64,000 nt of DNA from contig CALBZA010000075.1 in assembly GCA_937890005.1 (NCBI GenBank), forward strand, positions 9,072 through 73,071, written 5' to 3'. The notes under the pieces are model-generated. The model saw only the letters and a list, made by a program, of their open reading frames with translations. It made no database searches and was not told the DNA's origin. Made by a program: the position numbers and the translations under genes. The stretch is from an uncultured Verrucomicrobia subdivision 3 bacterium. GTDB lineage: Bacteria > Verrucomicrobiota > Verrucomicrobiia > Limisphaerales > DASXHY01. Position 1 is the stretch's first letter; the number at the start of each line of letters is the position of its first letter. This document shows positions 52,597 through 62,300 of the stretch, piece after piece.

Positions 52597-52794
52597 TCAT
52601 GTTTGGATTGTCAGGGGTCCCTCACAGCAAACACACAACAGACATATCGACGATCTGGGAAGGCTCGGTGGGAATCCTGCAGCACAAATTGGCTTTTGCG
52701 CCTGTTGAAAGCCCCTTTACCGTCGCTCGCTTCAACGGGGAAATTCTGAATCTGGAACGGCAGACCTGAAATATGTGCCTGCGATTCGGGCAGA

Positions 52795-52836
52795 AATAAA
52801 CAAAATGCTTCGGCGGATTTCTCCACCGAAGCATTT
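52795..52836 (-). terminator. Intrinsic terminator of the GH10 gene
   Basis: AAATGCTTCGG / CCGAAGCATTT, eleven perfect pairs with a 12-base loop. On the minus strand it is followed by TTTGTTTATTT. It begins 30 bases after the GH10 stop codon. Confidence 0.82.
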
Positions 52837-52866
52837 CCAGTCCGAAAGCCGCGCCCCCGGAAGGGG

Positions 52867-54072
52867 TTACTGGACCTGGGCAGCCTTGATCACGGCATCG
52901 AACGCCGGTTTTGGCTGGTTGTTGGCGTCGAACAACAACGGACGTCCATCCGCACGCCACGACACTCCGTCATTCACGCCCCAGAACGTCACCATCTTCA
53001 CATGCTCGCGATGTTTCACGAACAATTTGAAAAGATTGGCGTATTGGTCGGCCAGCTTGCGATTGGCGTCATCGACCAGCCCGCCCTGCGTGGTGGCGTT
53101 GTTCTCTGAAATATCCGCGCTGTTGCTGCGCTGACCGCCACGGGCGCCGTTCACGTCAAGTTCCGTGATGTGAATGGGCAATCCAAGTGAAGCCAGTTCG
53201 GTCAGCGTCCGCTCCATGCCCTCGTACGACGGTGACGTAACCGAAACGTGCGTCTGCGATCCGATCGCATGAATCGGCACGTTCTGCGCCTGCAACGACT
53301 TGACCAGGGCGATGCACTTCGCCCGCTTGGCCGGATTCTCGAGGCCATAATCGTTGTAGCGAAGGATCGCATCCGGATCGGCCTCATGGGCGTATTCAAA
53401 TGCCTTGGCGATGAAATCGGGACCGATGATGTCCAGCCAGAGCGAGTTTCGCAGGATGTTCGTTCCCCCGTCGGAAAGCGCCTCGTTCACAACATCCCAG
53501 CACTTGATCTTGCCCTTGTAACGTCCGACCACCGTGTGAATGTGCTCCCGCATGCGGGCGAGCAATTCCTCCCGCGACGCGCGCGGACCGCCGAAACCGC
53601 GACGGCCGCCAAAACGAGGCTGCGAATCGGCAGCAACCGGCGGCGGATTGGTTCCCGCGAAAACCCATCCCGGCGTCTGCCCATGCCAGACCAGCGTGTG
53701 TCCGATGATGTACATGTTGTTTCGGACTCCGAATTCCACGAAAGCGTCCGCCGGTCCGAAGTCGTATCCATCCGGTCCTGCATTGGGATGGATCATCTCC
53801 CATTTCAAATCGTTTTCGGGTGCGATCTGATTGAACTGTTCCAACACCACCGCCGTGTCTGCCTTAACCTGTTCCAGCGTTCGGTTCACGTTGTTTGCCC
53901 GTGCATCGTTGCCGAGGGCAATCGGACGATTGATGGCCACGCCGACAAGGAAATGATCTTTGTAAGCGTCCTTGAGTTTAGGACGGTCTGCTGCCTGAGC
54001 GACCCCGATTAAACCAACAACGAACGCCGACAAGAGGCGGACGCGCATACCGCGATGCAAAAAAGTTTTCAT
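52867..54072 (-). CDS. GH10 endo-1,4-beta-xylanase
   Basis: 401 residues. Signal peptide (about 1-28), then a complete GH10 (beta/alpha)8 barrel: NDLKWEMIHPNAG, the GHTLVWHGQTP substrate motif, acid/base E197 in WDVVNEAL, HVSV and nucleophile E304 in ITELDV, and WGVNDGVSW near the end. It hydrolyses the xylan backbone internally. An Arg/Gly-rich insertion (about 145-165, FGGRRGFGG) sits in the loop after TPGWVF, longer than is usual. There is no carbohydrate-binding module. It is followed by its own terminator, and upstream lies a GH43 gene 53 bases away in the same direction. Confidence 0.96.
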   Translation of the reverse strand: MKTFLHRGMRVRLLSAFVVGLIGVAQAADRPKLKDAYKDHFLVGVAINRPIALGNDARANNVNRTLEQVKADTAVVLEQFNQIAPENDLKWEMIHPNAGPDGYDFGPADAFVEFGVRNNMYIIGHTLVWHGQTPGWVFAGTNPPPVAADSQPRFGGRRGFGGPRASREELLARMREHIHTVVGRYKGKIKCWDVVNEALSDGGTNILRNSLWLDIIGPDFIAKAFEYAHEADPDAILRYNDYGLENPAKRAKCIALVKSLQAQNVPIHAIGSQTHVSVTSPSYEGMERTLTELASLGLPIHITELDVNGARGGQRSNSADISENNATTQGGLVDDANRKLADQYANLFKLFVKHREHVKMVTFWGVNDGVSWRADGRPLLFDANNQPKPAFDAVIKAAQVQ

Positions 54073-54125
54073 AAAATATTTCTAACAATCTGCCGAGCGC
54101 CTTCCAGCGTGCCGCCAGTCATCAC

Positions 54126-55727
54126 TCAATTCCTTTCAATTTTGTCGCTGATCCGGAAGTAATCGAAATCAGCGTAACCGCCCGATTCTTTCGTTGCGAA
54201 GTTGAACAGTCCGTACCGATAGCCCATAAAATGCGGAATCGTGTAGCTCATCCTCAGTTCGCTTCCGATAGCCGTCCAGGCTTTGCCGTCCAGGCTGTAG
54301 AAGAAGCGGGCCCGGTCAGTCCGATTCCGAAAATCGCAATCGGCTCTGAAATAAACCACGCGCTGATTCACCGGCACTCGCTCCACTTCCCTGGCCGTGC
54401 TGGAACGATCCTGCCGCGAAGCCGGCTGTGCCGTCATCATCACGATAAAATTCGTCCCGCCTTCAACCTTCACTCCAACCAAACCGTAATCGCGTTGCAA
54501 CAAGGCGAGCCCGGCAAAATCGCCATCCTTCATTCCGCTGACATCCACTGCCGTGTTGGCGGAGCATTCCGGACCAATCGTCCGCTGCGTAAGCGTATTG
54601 CGCGCTGCAAGGAAATGCGGATCCGTGCGGCCGGTGGTCAATCGCAGGAAACCCGCGCGCTCAGTAAGCGACCAGTGCTTGTTGTCCGGATTGTGATTCC
54701 ACTGCCAGGCCAGCGGGAGAGGACGATCACCGGCTTTCCGATCGAATTCATCCGACGACACAATTCCTGGAATCAAACTCTTGTTCGCCGGAAGATCGAG
54801 GGTCATGGGAACCTTCCCGTCGATGCCGAGCACCGGCCAGCCATCCTCCCATTTCACCGGCACGATAAACGGAATTCGCCCCACGGCACCGCAATCCTGA
54901 AACAGATATGCGAACCATTCGCCGTTCGGAGTATCGATGATGCTTCCCTGTGCGACACCCTTGTCCTGCAGCGCCACGCGGCCTTCCCACGGGCCGGTGA
55001 GCTTGTCGGCCCGATGGACAATCACCGTGCGCATGCCGCCCCGAGGCCAGGTGATGTTGAAGAGATAATATTTACCCTTCGCTTTGATGAGCTGCGAACC
55101 TTCAGCCGGAAGATTGATATTCATTGTGGCGACGGAATGAGCGTTCGTGATCACCACTTCGTTTACGCCGCCTTCCTTCAATCCCGACAAATCCTCCCTC
55201 AGCTCGACAAGCCGCAGATTGCCGCCGCCATAGATCATGTAAACGCGGTCGTCGTCATCGAAGAACAACGAATGATCGTGCAGCGCCGGGCGGAACGACT
55301 TCACTTCCCACGGCCCTTTCTCGATGTCTTTCGTCGTGTAAATGTAGGTCTTGCCGGTTGTCTGGGCGAAGGTGCTGACGTAATACGTTCCTTTGTGAAA
55401 ACGAATGCTGCTGGCCCATGAACCGCGTCCGTATGTGTTCTTGCCGTCCGCCAGGTTCAGCTCGTCCACGTCGTCGAGAATGTCGTACGCGTAGTTCACC
55501 GTCTCCCAATTCACCAGGTCCTTTGATTTCATGATCGGCACGCCCGGGCTCATGTGCATCGTCGTGCTGCTCATGTAATAGGTGTCACCGACGCGAATCA
55601 TCGCAACGTCCGGAACGTCCGCATGGATCACAGGATTCCGCGCGCTGCCCGTCGCAACCGATTCAGCTGCTGTGAGAGAAAGCGATGGGAGAATTAGAGC
55701 TGCGAGAATCAGACACAACTTGTTCAT
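54126..55727 (-). CDS. GH43 exo-beta-xylosidase/arabinofuranosidase with C-terminal beta sandwich
   Basis: 533 residues. Signal peptide (about 1-21). GH43 propeller with base D40 (HADVPDVAMI), D151 (LHDHSLFFDDDD) and acid E209 (LPAEGSQLIK). A ~200-residue C-terminal beta sandwich of the GH43_C2 type (about 325-530, FDRKAGDRPLPLAWQWNHNP and GYADFDYFRISDK) shapes the active-site pocket. The layout suits an exo-acting beta-xylosidase or arabinofuranosidase. It differs from the first GH43 of the cluster, which carries a CBM6, so the two probably have different specificities. A start seven codons earlier (MSSSISS) is equally open; the ATG closer to the hydrophobic segment is used. Confidence 0.88.
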   Translation of the reverse strand: MNKLCLILAALILPSLSLTAAESVATGSARNPVIHADVPDVAMIRVGDTYYMSSTTMHMSPGVPIMKSKDLVNWETVNYAYDILDDVDELNLADGKNTYGRGSWASSIRFHKGTYYVSTFAQTTGKTYIYTTKDIEKGPWEVKSFRPALHDHSLFFDDDDRVYMIYGGGNLRLVELREDLSGLKEGGVNEVVITNAHSVATMNINLPAEGSQLIKAKGKYYLFNITWPRGGMRTVIVHRADKLTGPWEGRVALQDKGVAQGSIIDTPNGEWFAYLFQDCGAVGRIPFIVPVKWEDGWPVLGIDGKVPMTLDLPANKSLIPGIVSSDEFDRKAGDRPLPLAWQWNHNPDNKHWSLTERAGFLRLTTGRTDPHFLAARNTLTQRTIGPECSANTAVDVSGMKDGDFAGLALLQRDYGLVGVKVEGGTNFIVMMTAQPASRQDRSSTAREVERVPVNQRVVYFRADCDFRNRTDRARFFYSLDGKAWTAIGSELRMSYTIPHFMGYRYGLFNFATKESGGYADFDYFRISDKIERN

Positions 55728-55862
55728 GCTGGAGATGGACGACGACATTTTGATTTCGATTACGCAAAAGCTGCCACGATTGACACAGCGCGCGAAATAC
55801 GACGAGTGTCATACCCGAAGCAGATCAATGCGCAGTTTCCCGAAAAGGTGAATGGGCCGGGT

Positions 55863-58001
55863 TCAAAGCTTTCCCGTTGCAGACGGAATCGGCTGTTTGC
55901 TGTAGCGTGCGAAGTATTCGAGAATCTGGTCGCGCCACTTCGCGGCGTCTCCCACCTGAATCTCAAGACGCTCCGCGACTTCACGATGACGCCGCGCATC
56001 CACTCTGCCCGCAAGCGAGTGCCATGTTTTTTGAATGGCTGATGCACCCGCGGCACCGGACTGATATTTCGCGCACAATTCCTCCCAAAGCGTCCGCCCT
56101 GATTTCAAACGGTGATTCCATCCGCACCGATGGAACCAGAGCAAAAACTTTTCCGGACAGCGCGCGGGATCATCGAATTCATCGCAGACCGCAGGGAAAT
56201 ACTGCTCCACAGCCTTGTTTCCCCGGCGCGTGCGATTAAAGCCAATTCCCTCCTCCGACGCCTGATGATAATACGTCGCCGTCCAGTCTTCGCGCGGCGC
56301 GCGATTGTTCCACGGCATCGGTGCGTAATGATCGCCGCCAATGAGATGATGCAGCCCCAGCGGCATCGTGTAGTTCACGAAAATTTCGTGCGACGACATC
56401 ATCATGTCCACGATCGTTCTCACCGCATCCGCTTCATTCGTGAACGTCATGCGCGTCCATTCCTCCGCTATGTCCCGGGCGGAAAGCTGCGGGTTCCACG
56501 CCAGCCGGCCCGATGCGTACCAGTTCGATTGCGAGAAATGATGTCCGCACCAGTTTGTGTCCAATCCGGGATTGACCACGGAAACCATCCCACTGATGCG
56601 CGGCTGTTCCGACAACACTTTCCCGACTGTTGAACCGGGGCCTTTCGAATGCGTGTCGGCATCGAGAAATTCCTCCCACATCGTGCCGAGATAAACCAGG
56701 TGCTTCGCCTGTCCGAGATATTCCTGTGTCGCCTGAATCTCCGCGATCACCGGCGTGTGTTTCATCGCGCCGAACAGCGGATGAAACGGTTCGCGCGGCT
56801 GGAAATCGATGGCGCCGTTCTTCACCTGCACCGCCACGTTCGGACGGAACTGTCCGTCCAGTTTCATGAACTCGATGTAAGCACGTTTGGCGCGATCGGG
56901 ATCGACGTCCTCGTCATAAACGAACGCGCGCCACATCACATTGCCCTTGTGCGGCGCCAGTGCGTCCGCGAGCAGATTCGCACCTTCCGCGTGCGTGCGG
57001 CCGTAAGTCTTCGGGCCGGGCTGGCCCTCCGAATTCGCCTTCACGAGAAATCCGCCAAAGTCAGGAATCAGCGCGTAGATTTCATCCGCCTTGGCTTTCC
57101 ACCAATCGATCACCCTGGCATTCAATGGATCGGCGGTTTCCAATCCACCGATTCGAACCGGCGCGGCAAAGTTCGCGCTTACATACATCCGCACACCGTA
57201 GGGCCGCCAGACCTCCGCCAGCGCCGCGACTTTCTGGAGATTGTCCGCCCGGAGAATCCGCGGATCGGCGTTGACGTTGTTGATCACCGAACCGTTCATC
57301 CCGATCGATGCGCACGCGCGGGCGTAATCGGCGTAGCGCGGACGGAGCGTTTGCGGCAGTTCGTCCCATTGCCAGAGCGAACGTCCTGCGTAGCCGCGTT
57401 CAATCGTGCTGTTCGGATTGTCCCAGTGATTCATCAACCGCAACTGAAGCGCCGGCCGTTCCTGGATGTTCAAATCCTCGATCGCCGCACCCGTCTGCAT
57501 CAGCCGCAGAAAATGAAAGCTGCCGTAGAGCGCGCCAATGTCACTGTTGGCTGCAACCACGATCACGCTTTTCCCGCCAATCCGCGTCGTCCGAAGAATG
57601 AATCCTTCCTCCCCCACCCGCCGCAGTTCCTCACTCCAGTTCAACTCGCGAATCACATCGGAGTTTGAAGCAGTACCGACGATCAACGTTCCATCCGGAA
57701 GATCGGACCGACTTTCTGAAACAGACCGCCCCAGCATCAATCCGACACCGAGCTTCAATTCACCCCGAATGACGCCGGACGTCGGTGAAGCGCCCTCCAC
57801 ACGAATCTGCCGGACGAGCTGCCGGTAACGGTTCGCCACCGGCCCGGGCGGCGCATAGCGAAGCCAAAGTTTGTAGCCGTCCTCGCCGGACAACGACGTT
57901 GTTTGCGAAAGGCCTCGACCGCCGACAATACATCCGCCTGCACACAATCCCGCCGCGCCAACCAGACTGGTGGCGAGAAATTTTCTTCGCGAAACGTTCA
58001 T
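55863..58001 (-). CDS. GH67 alpha-glucuronidase
   Basis: 712 residues, the usual size. It removes 4-O-methylglucuronic acid from the non-reducing end of xylo-oligosaccharides. General acid E325 (VKANSEGQPGP) and the catalytic pair D399 (KNGAIDFQPREP) and E427 (ATQEYLGQ) keep the 28-residue spacing of the Cellvibrio enzyme (D365/E393). The N-terminus has a twin-arginine motif (SRRKFLA) and a lipobox-like AGGC (Cys24), so it looks exported by Tat and lipid-anchored, unlike the cytoplasmic bacillar enzymes. The start overlaps the GH8 stop by four bases (ATGA), so the two are translated together. Confidence 0.95.
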   Translation of the reverse strand: MNVSRRKFLATSLVGAAGLCAGGCIVGGRGLSQTTSLSGEDGYKLWLRYAPPGPVANRYRQLVRQIRVEGASPTSGVIRGELKLGVGLMLGRSVSESRSDLPDGTLIVGTASNSDVIRELNWSEELRRVGEEGFILRTTRIGGKSVIVVAANSDIGALYGSFHFLRLMQTGAAIEDLNIQERPALQLRLMNHWDNPNSTIERGYAGRSLWQWDELPQTLRPRYADYARACASIGMNGSVINNVNADPRILRADNLQKVAALAEVWRPYGVRMYVSANFAAPVRIGGLETADPLNARVIDWWKAKADEIYALIPDFGGFLVKANSEGQPGPKTYGRTHAEGANLLADALAPHKGNVMWRAFVYDEDVDPDRAKRAYIEFMKLDGQFRPNVAVQVKNGAIDFQPREPFHPLFGAMKHTPVIAEIQATQEYLGQAKHLVYLGTMWEEFLDADTHSKGPGSTVGKVLSEQPRISGMVSVVNPGLDTNWCGHHFSQSNWYASGRLAWNPQLSARDIAEEWTRMTFTNEADAVRTIVDMMMSSHEIFVNYTMPLGLHHLIGGDHYAPMPWNNRAPREDWTATYYHQASEEGIGFNRTRRGNKAVEQYFPAVCDEFDDPARCPEKFLLWFHRCGWNHRLKSGRTLWEELCAKYQSGAAGASAIQKTWHSLAGRVDARRHREVAERLEIQVGDAAKWRDQILEYFARYSKQPIPSATGKL

Positions 58002-59284
58002 GGCTGCCAGATTCGAAACTCTCCGCTGCAGTGCAGCAACGCCATCATGTAAAGCAATCCTTCGTAGTAACGTTCAAGGCCGTCGGGCGTTGGAGTGTTC
58101 CACAATTCCTCGACAAAACGCTTCGCGCGCGGATGGGTCGATGACAGGCTGGCGACGGCGTTGATCGCGACGAGTCCCTCAGCGTGCCGTTCCTCAAGCA
58201 TTTTTCCATCAAGCGTGAACACGCAGCCGTAGTTCGTTCCCTGCGACTCGAAGAACGCCTGCAGCCGGTCGCTCAACTCCTGCTGGCGCGCATCCTTGCG
58301 CCACCACGACCAGTCCACGGCCCAGTTGCCCGCGGTGCGAAAGGCGTCGTAGCTGAAATTCGTGCTGTAGGCGCCGTGCGACGGTACCAACGACGCATCG
58401 AAGTTCGCGTAACACGGATTCAATCCCGTGACCGGATGCGTGACCTTCACAAAATAATCGCGGCTCACGCGGGCGGCTTCCTTCCAGAATTCTGCGTCTT
58501 CCTTTGGACCCCAAAGTGACCAGAGTTCGTAGAACGCGGGAAGATGATAGGACGGGTCGGAAAAGCGTGAGCGTTCATCGCTCGGCGTGAAGAGCACCAT
58601 CTTCTGTTCGCGGTCGAACAGCGGGCCGCCCTTGACCGTCCGCTCTCTTCCGCGCCACGAGAACTTCCCTTCGATCACCGGCCGGTTCAGCATGCGCGAC
58701 AGCAGTTCATCCGCCTCCTTTTTGTAGTTGTAAATACCCGAACCGCTGCCCCATCGATGCGCGGCAAAATAGAGTGCCATCACGTAGTATTCCTCGCCGT
58801 CGGGCGCCACGAACTGGCTCATGCGAACGCCATTCGTGCGGGCCTGCCAGGCGAAGAAGCCGTAGGACGGATGATTGGTTTCGGTCACATACAGATAGGT
58901 CTTGGACCAGTTCCAGATCGCGTCGAACTCCGCCTTCTTGTCCAGTTGCACGGCAATGATCATTCCGTAGGACAAACCCTCCGAGCGCACGTCCTTGTGC
59001 TTGATGTCTGTCACGAATGCGAGCGGACCGTTCTCGTTCGTGCCGGCTTCGTAATAAATGGTCTGCGTGGCAAGATCGCCGTGGAACAACTGCTGAAACG
59101 AGGAATCGATCTTTTTCCGAATTTCCTCGGGCGATTTGCCAATCTCGTCAAAGAGGTTGCGATATTTCCCCGTGGCAAAAGCGCCTTGGCCATCGGGCGT
59201 TTGAGAAGGTTCAGCACTCCGGGCCGTCAAAACTGAAGCACTGACGAGCGCGGCAGCCATCCATCCAGCGACATGATTTTTCAT
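57998..59284 (-). CDS. GH8 reducing-end xylose-releasing exo-oligoxylanase (Rex-type)
   Basis: 428 residues. The (alpha/alpha)6 barrel of GH8 with proton donor E102 in DVRSEGLSYGM and candidate base D313 in SYDAFRTAGNWAVDW. The stretch around E102 (DVRSEGLSYGMI, then KKAEFDAIWNW) is very close to the Bacillus Rex enzyme, which trims xylose from the reducing end of xylo-oligosaccharides. A signal peptide is visible (about 1-23, cleavage near ARSA), whereas the Bacillus enzyme is intracellular. It overlaps the alpha-glucuronidase gene by ATGA. A general GH8 endo-xylanase is the alternative. Confidence 0.9.
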   Translation of the reverse strand: MKNHVAGWMAAALVSASVLTARSAEPSQTPDGQGAFATGKYRNLFDEIGKSPEEIRKKIDSSFQQLFHGDLATQTIYYEAGTNENGPLAFVTDIKHKDVRSEGLSYGMIIAVQLDKKAEFDAIWNWSKTYLYVTETNHPSYGFFAWQARTNGVRMSQFVAPDGEEYYVMALYFAAHRWGSGSGIYNYKKEADELLSRMLNRPVIEGKFSWRGRERTVKGGPLFDREQKMVLFTPSDERSRFSDPSYHLPAFYELWSLWGPKEDAEFWKEAARVSRDYFVKVTHPVTGLNPCYANFDASLVPSHGAYSTNFSYDAFRTAGNWAVDWSWWRKDARQQELSDRLQAFFESQGTNYGCVFTLDGKMLEERHAEGLVAINAVASLSSTHPRAKRFVEELWNTPTPDGLERYYEGLLYMMALLHCSGEFRIWQP

Positions 59285-59339
59285 ATTGGGTTTTGAACCG
59301 ACATCAACTGATCGAAATGTCCCGTTCCAAACGGTCCGG

Positions 59340-62300
59340 CTATTTGGTCAGCCGATAAAACATCGCCTCACCGGAACTCTGAACGGGAACCGTGACTTGC
59401 CATTGGCCATTCACAAGCTGCGGCACAGGCGACGCGACATTCATCCACGCGCCCTGGGTCAGATTGGTCCGCGACTGCAGCCGGAAGCTGGTGGCTTCGA
59501 GCGGCCATGACAAGGTGATACTGGATGCTCCGGGTGTGAATGCGATCAGCGGACTATCATCGCTGAACACACGACCCGGCCCCATGGCGTAGGACGCAGC
59601 GATTTCGTTGCGGCTCAACGCGACACTGTAAATGCGAAACTCATTAAACGCGCCGTTCAGGTAGGGATCGCTGTATTGCGAACGGCCAAGATAATTGTTC
59701 GGTGTAGCCCCCATGTTCCACGGCCGCAGCGTGATTGATGTGTTCGTCGCAACCGGATTTCCGTTCAAATAAAGAACTCCGATGTTTCCATTCAGGGTGA
59801 CGGCAACATGATGCCATACGCCGGGTGTCAACGCGGACGGCGCATTGATGCGTTGTTCGCCGCCGGCGCCATTGATTGTCATCGCGAATCGCAATGTTCC
59901 GCCCGTGCCACTCAGCGGCGTCAGGAACATGTTGACCGTGGAGCCGGTTCCAAAATCGAAGATTCGTGACCATGCCGAAATCGCATTCAACCGAACCCAG
60001 GTTTCAATCGTGAAATTCGTCAGCGCACTGACAATTCCCGCCGGCAATGCGGCATGTTGCTGCGAGCCTGAACCGAGCGACAACAACCCGCCCGAAAGCG
60101 TTCCGCCATTGAAAACTGTTCCATCCCACACCGGGCCTCCAATGAGATCGGCAAACGTTGTTCCACCTGTTTCATCAAAGCTGTAGCGATGCACCAGCGC
60201 AGGCAGTGGCGCCGTTGTGAACGACCAGACTTCCCCGATGTTTGTGTTCGCGCCGGCGACCGAATCGACGCGCCAGAAATAAGTAATGCCACCGGCCAGC
60301 ACCGGATTAAACGAGTTGCTGGACATCACACCGCGAAATTCCTGCGAAGCCGTTGTCGCGAGCGCCACCGCATTCGAACTGGTTCCAACGAACAGCAGAT
60401 GCGTGAGTGCATTGCTTCCCGACGTCCAGCTCAACGTCGAGTTGAACGCCACCCCCGTTTCACCATTGGCGGGCAACGGATTCTCCGCCTGTCCAACCGC
60501 AATCAACTTGTCGAGCACGACCGTCGTCAGCGATTCAGCAGGCAGAATCAGTTGCGTGTCAGCAGAGCCTATGTGCTTGAAGTGATTCGTGCCGGCAGTC
60601 TGATAAACGCTGGAAAGACCGAACCCGAATGAGGAGAAATTCAAATCCATCGCGACCGAATCCGTCTTGCGATTGATGATCACACCCACGACGCGGAGAT
60701 TGTCGGGCGTCATGTAAGCCGAAAATTTCACATTGGCATCCGTGCTCGTCGTCGCAATCCGCCGGCTGCCCGCCGGGACGAAATACGAGAAATGCTTCAT
60801 CGCCCAGTAACTCGGCGAGAGCCAGTAACCGCGCGATTGCGTCGGCGACCCGGCAGGCGCATTGGTCCAGGTCGATTGATCCCATGGAAATTCAATTTGA
60901 ACGAGGCCACCGTCCGGCCCCGGCCAGATCAGGCTCCAGTGGTTGTAGCCGCTCGCATTTCCTTCAACCAGCACGTTGTGAATGAGCGTTGCCGATTCCA
61001 CCATGTTCGAGACGCCGAACTCCGTCATGAACCGCGGCTTGGTGGGAAACAGATTGGTCGTGGCACGCAACGAATTGATGTAGCCGTTCGCGCTGCCGTC
61101 GGAACTGCCGTGATAAAGATGATAGGCAACGCCGTAGAAGTGGTTTGGATTCAACGTCGGCGCGTAGTTCTGAATCACGTTGTAGCCAATGCCGACCGGT
61201 TCGGGCGCGAGAAATTTCGGCGGTGACGAAAGATTGGTCACCCATTGATATGTCGCGTCGAGGGCCTTGGAATAGCTCGCGTAATTGGTGCCGTTCACCA
61301 CGCCTTCGGTCGGACGGAAGATGCACGAATCGTAACTGGCCTCCCAGTCCGGCTCGTTCTGGATGCTGATCCATGTGGGCGAAATACCGTTCGAACGATA
61401 GGCACGGAGCGAATCGTACCAGTATTTCCCAAATTCGTTGTAGGCAAAGCCGCCATTGGTGAAGATCAGCGTTCCACCATTGCCGACCTGACCGTTGCTC
61501 TTCAAAAACGCCGGCGGCGCCCAGGAACTCATCAGAATCGGCACCTGCCGCCCAAGCAGCTGATTCGCCGTCGCCACAATCTCGGTGGTCGGCGGATCGA
61601 AGTTCAGCGTGTTCTGATAGCGATACCAGTTTCCAAGGCGCAGCATCGAGATGTTCAATCCCGAGAACGCATTGGAAATAATTTCCTGCTTGTAGGGATG
61701 CGCAGTGATCCAGCCGTTGTAGAACGCAATCGCACCACCCAGTCCTTCAATGGTCTGAAAGAACCGGGTCGCATCAATGGAAACTGACGACGACGGCAAC
61801 GTGCCGGGACCGCCGCTGTTGAGATCAGCAACCGTGAAGATGTAATCACTTCGTCCGAAAACAAATTTGTCGAAGTCCAGACCATCCTCGCGTGCGCCAA
61901 TCTGAAACGTCTGCGTCAAGGCGCCGGCGGAGACATTGAAACCAGACTGGCCGCTGAACAGGGAAAGATTGATCCATTTCCAAACGTTGTTCCCCAGGGA
62001 CCCGCCGCCCGTGACAACGTCGGAGTTGTTGTTGAATCCGGCGCTTCCCAATCCGTTCACCGTGATCCAGTGCCCATCGACATTCGGCGCTTTCGCTCCG
62101 AAACCGTTACCGTAGAAAAGGCTGTCGTCGTTGAACGTGTCCGACCCTACACGAACTCGCGCGTAGAGATGATAATTTCCCGGTGCAGGAAACGTGACCG
62201 TGTAGGTGGCGACGCGACTGGAGTTGCCGGGGTTGCCGTTGTTGATTCGATCGGTCGAAATGGAAATGAACTGAACACCGCTGCTGGTGCCATTGGTAAA

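Larger units (their letters stand above)
52400..52866. other. 467-base gap: promoter side of the beta-repeat gene and 3' side of GH10
   Basis: I see no gene here. The gap holds the GH10 terminator at its right end and an operator-like palindrome at 52577-52596 in its middle. The last ~30 bases before the beta-repeat ATG are A/C-rich on the minus strand with no Shine-Dalgarno. Confidence 0.6.

Noticed and set aside
56649..57668. 339-residue open frame opposite the GH67 gene
   Set aside because: The GH67 protein has intact catalytic residues throughout this stretch. The antisense frame has no domain and an Arg/His-rich composition typical of GC-driven shadows.
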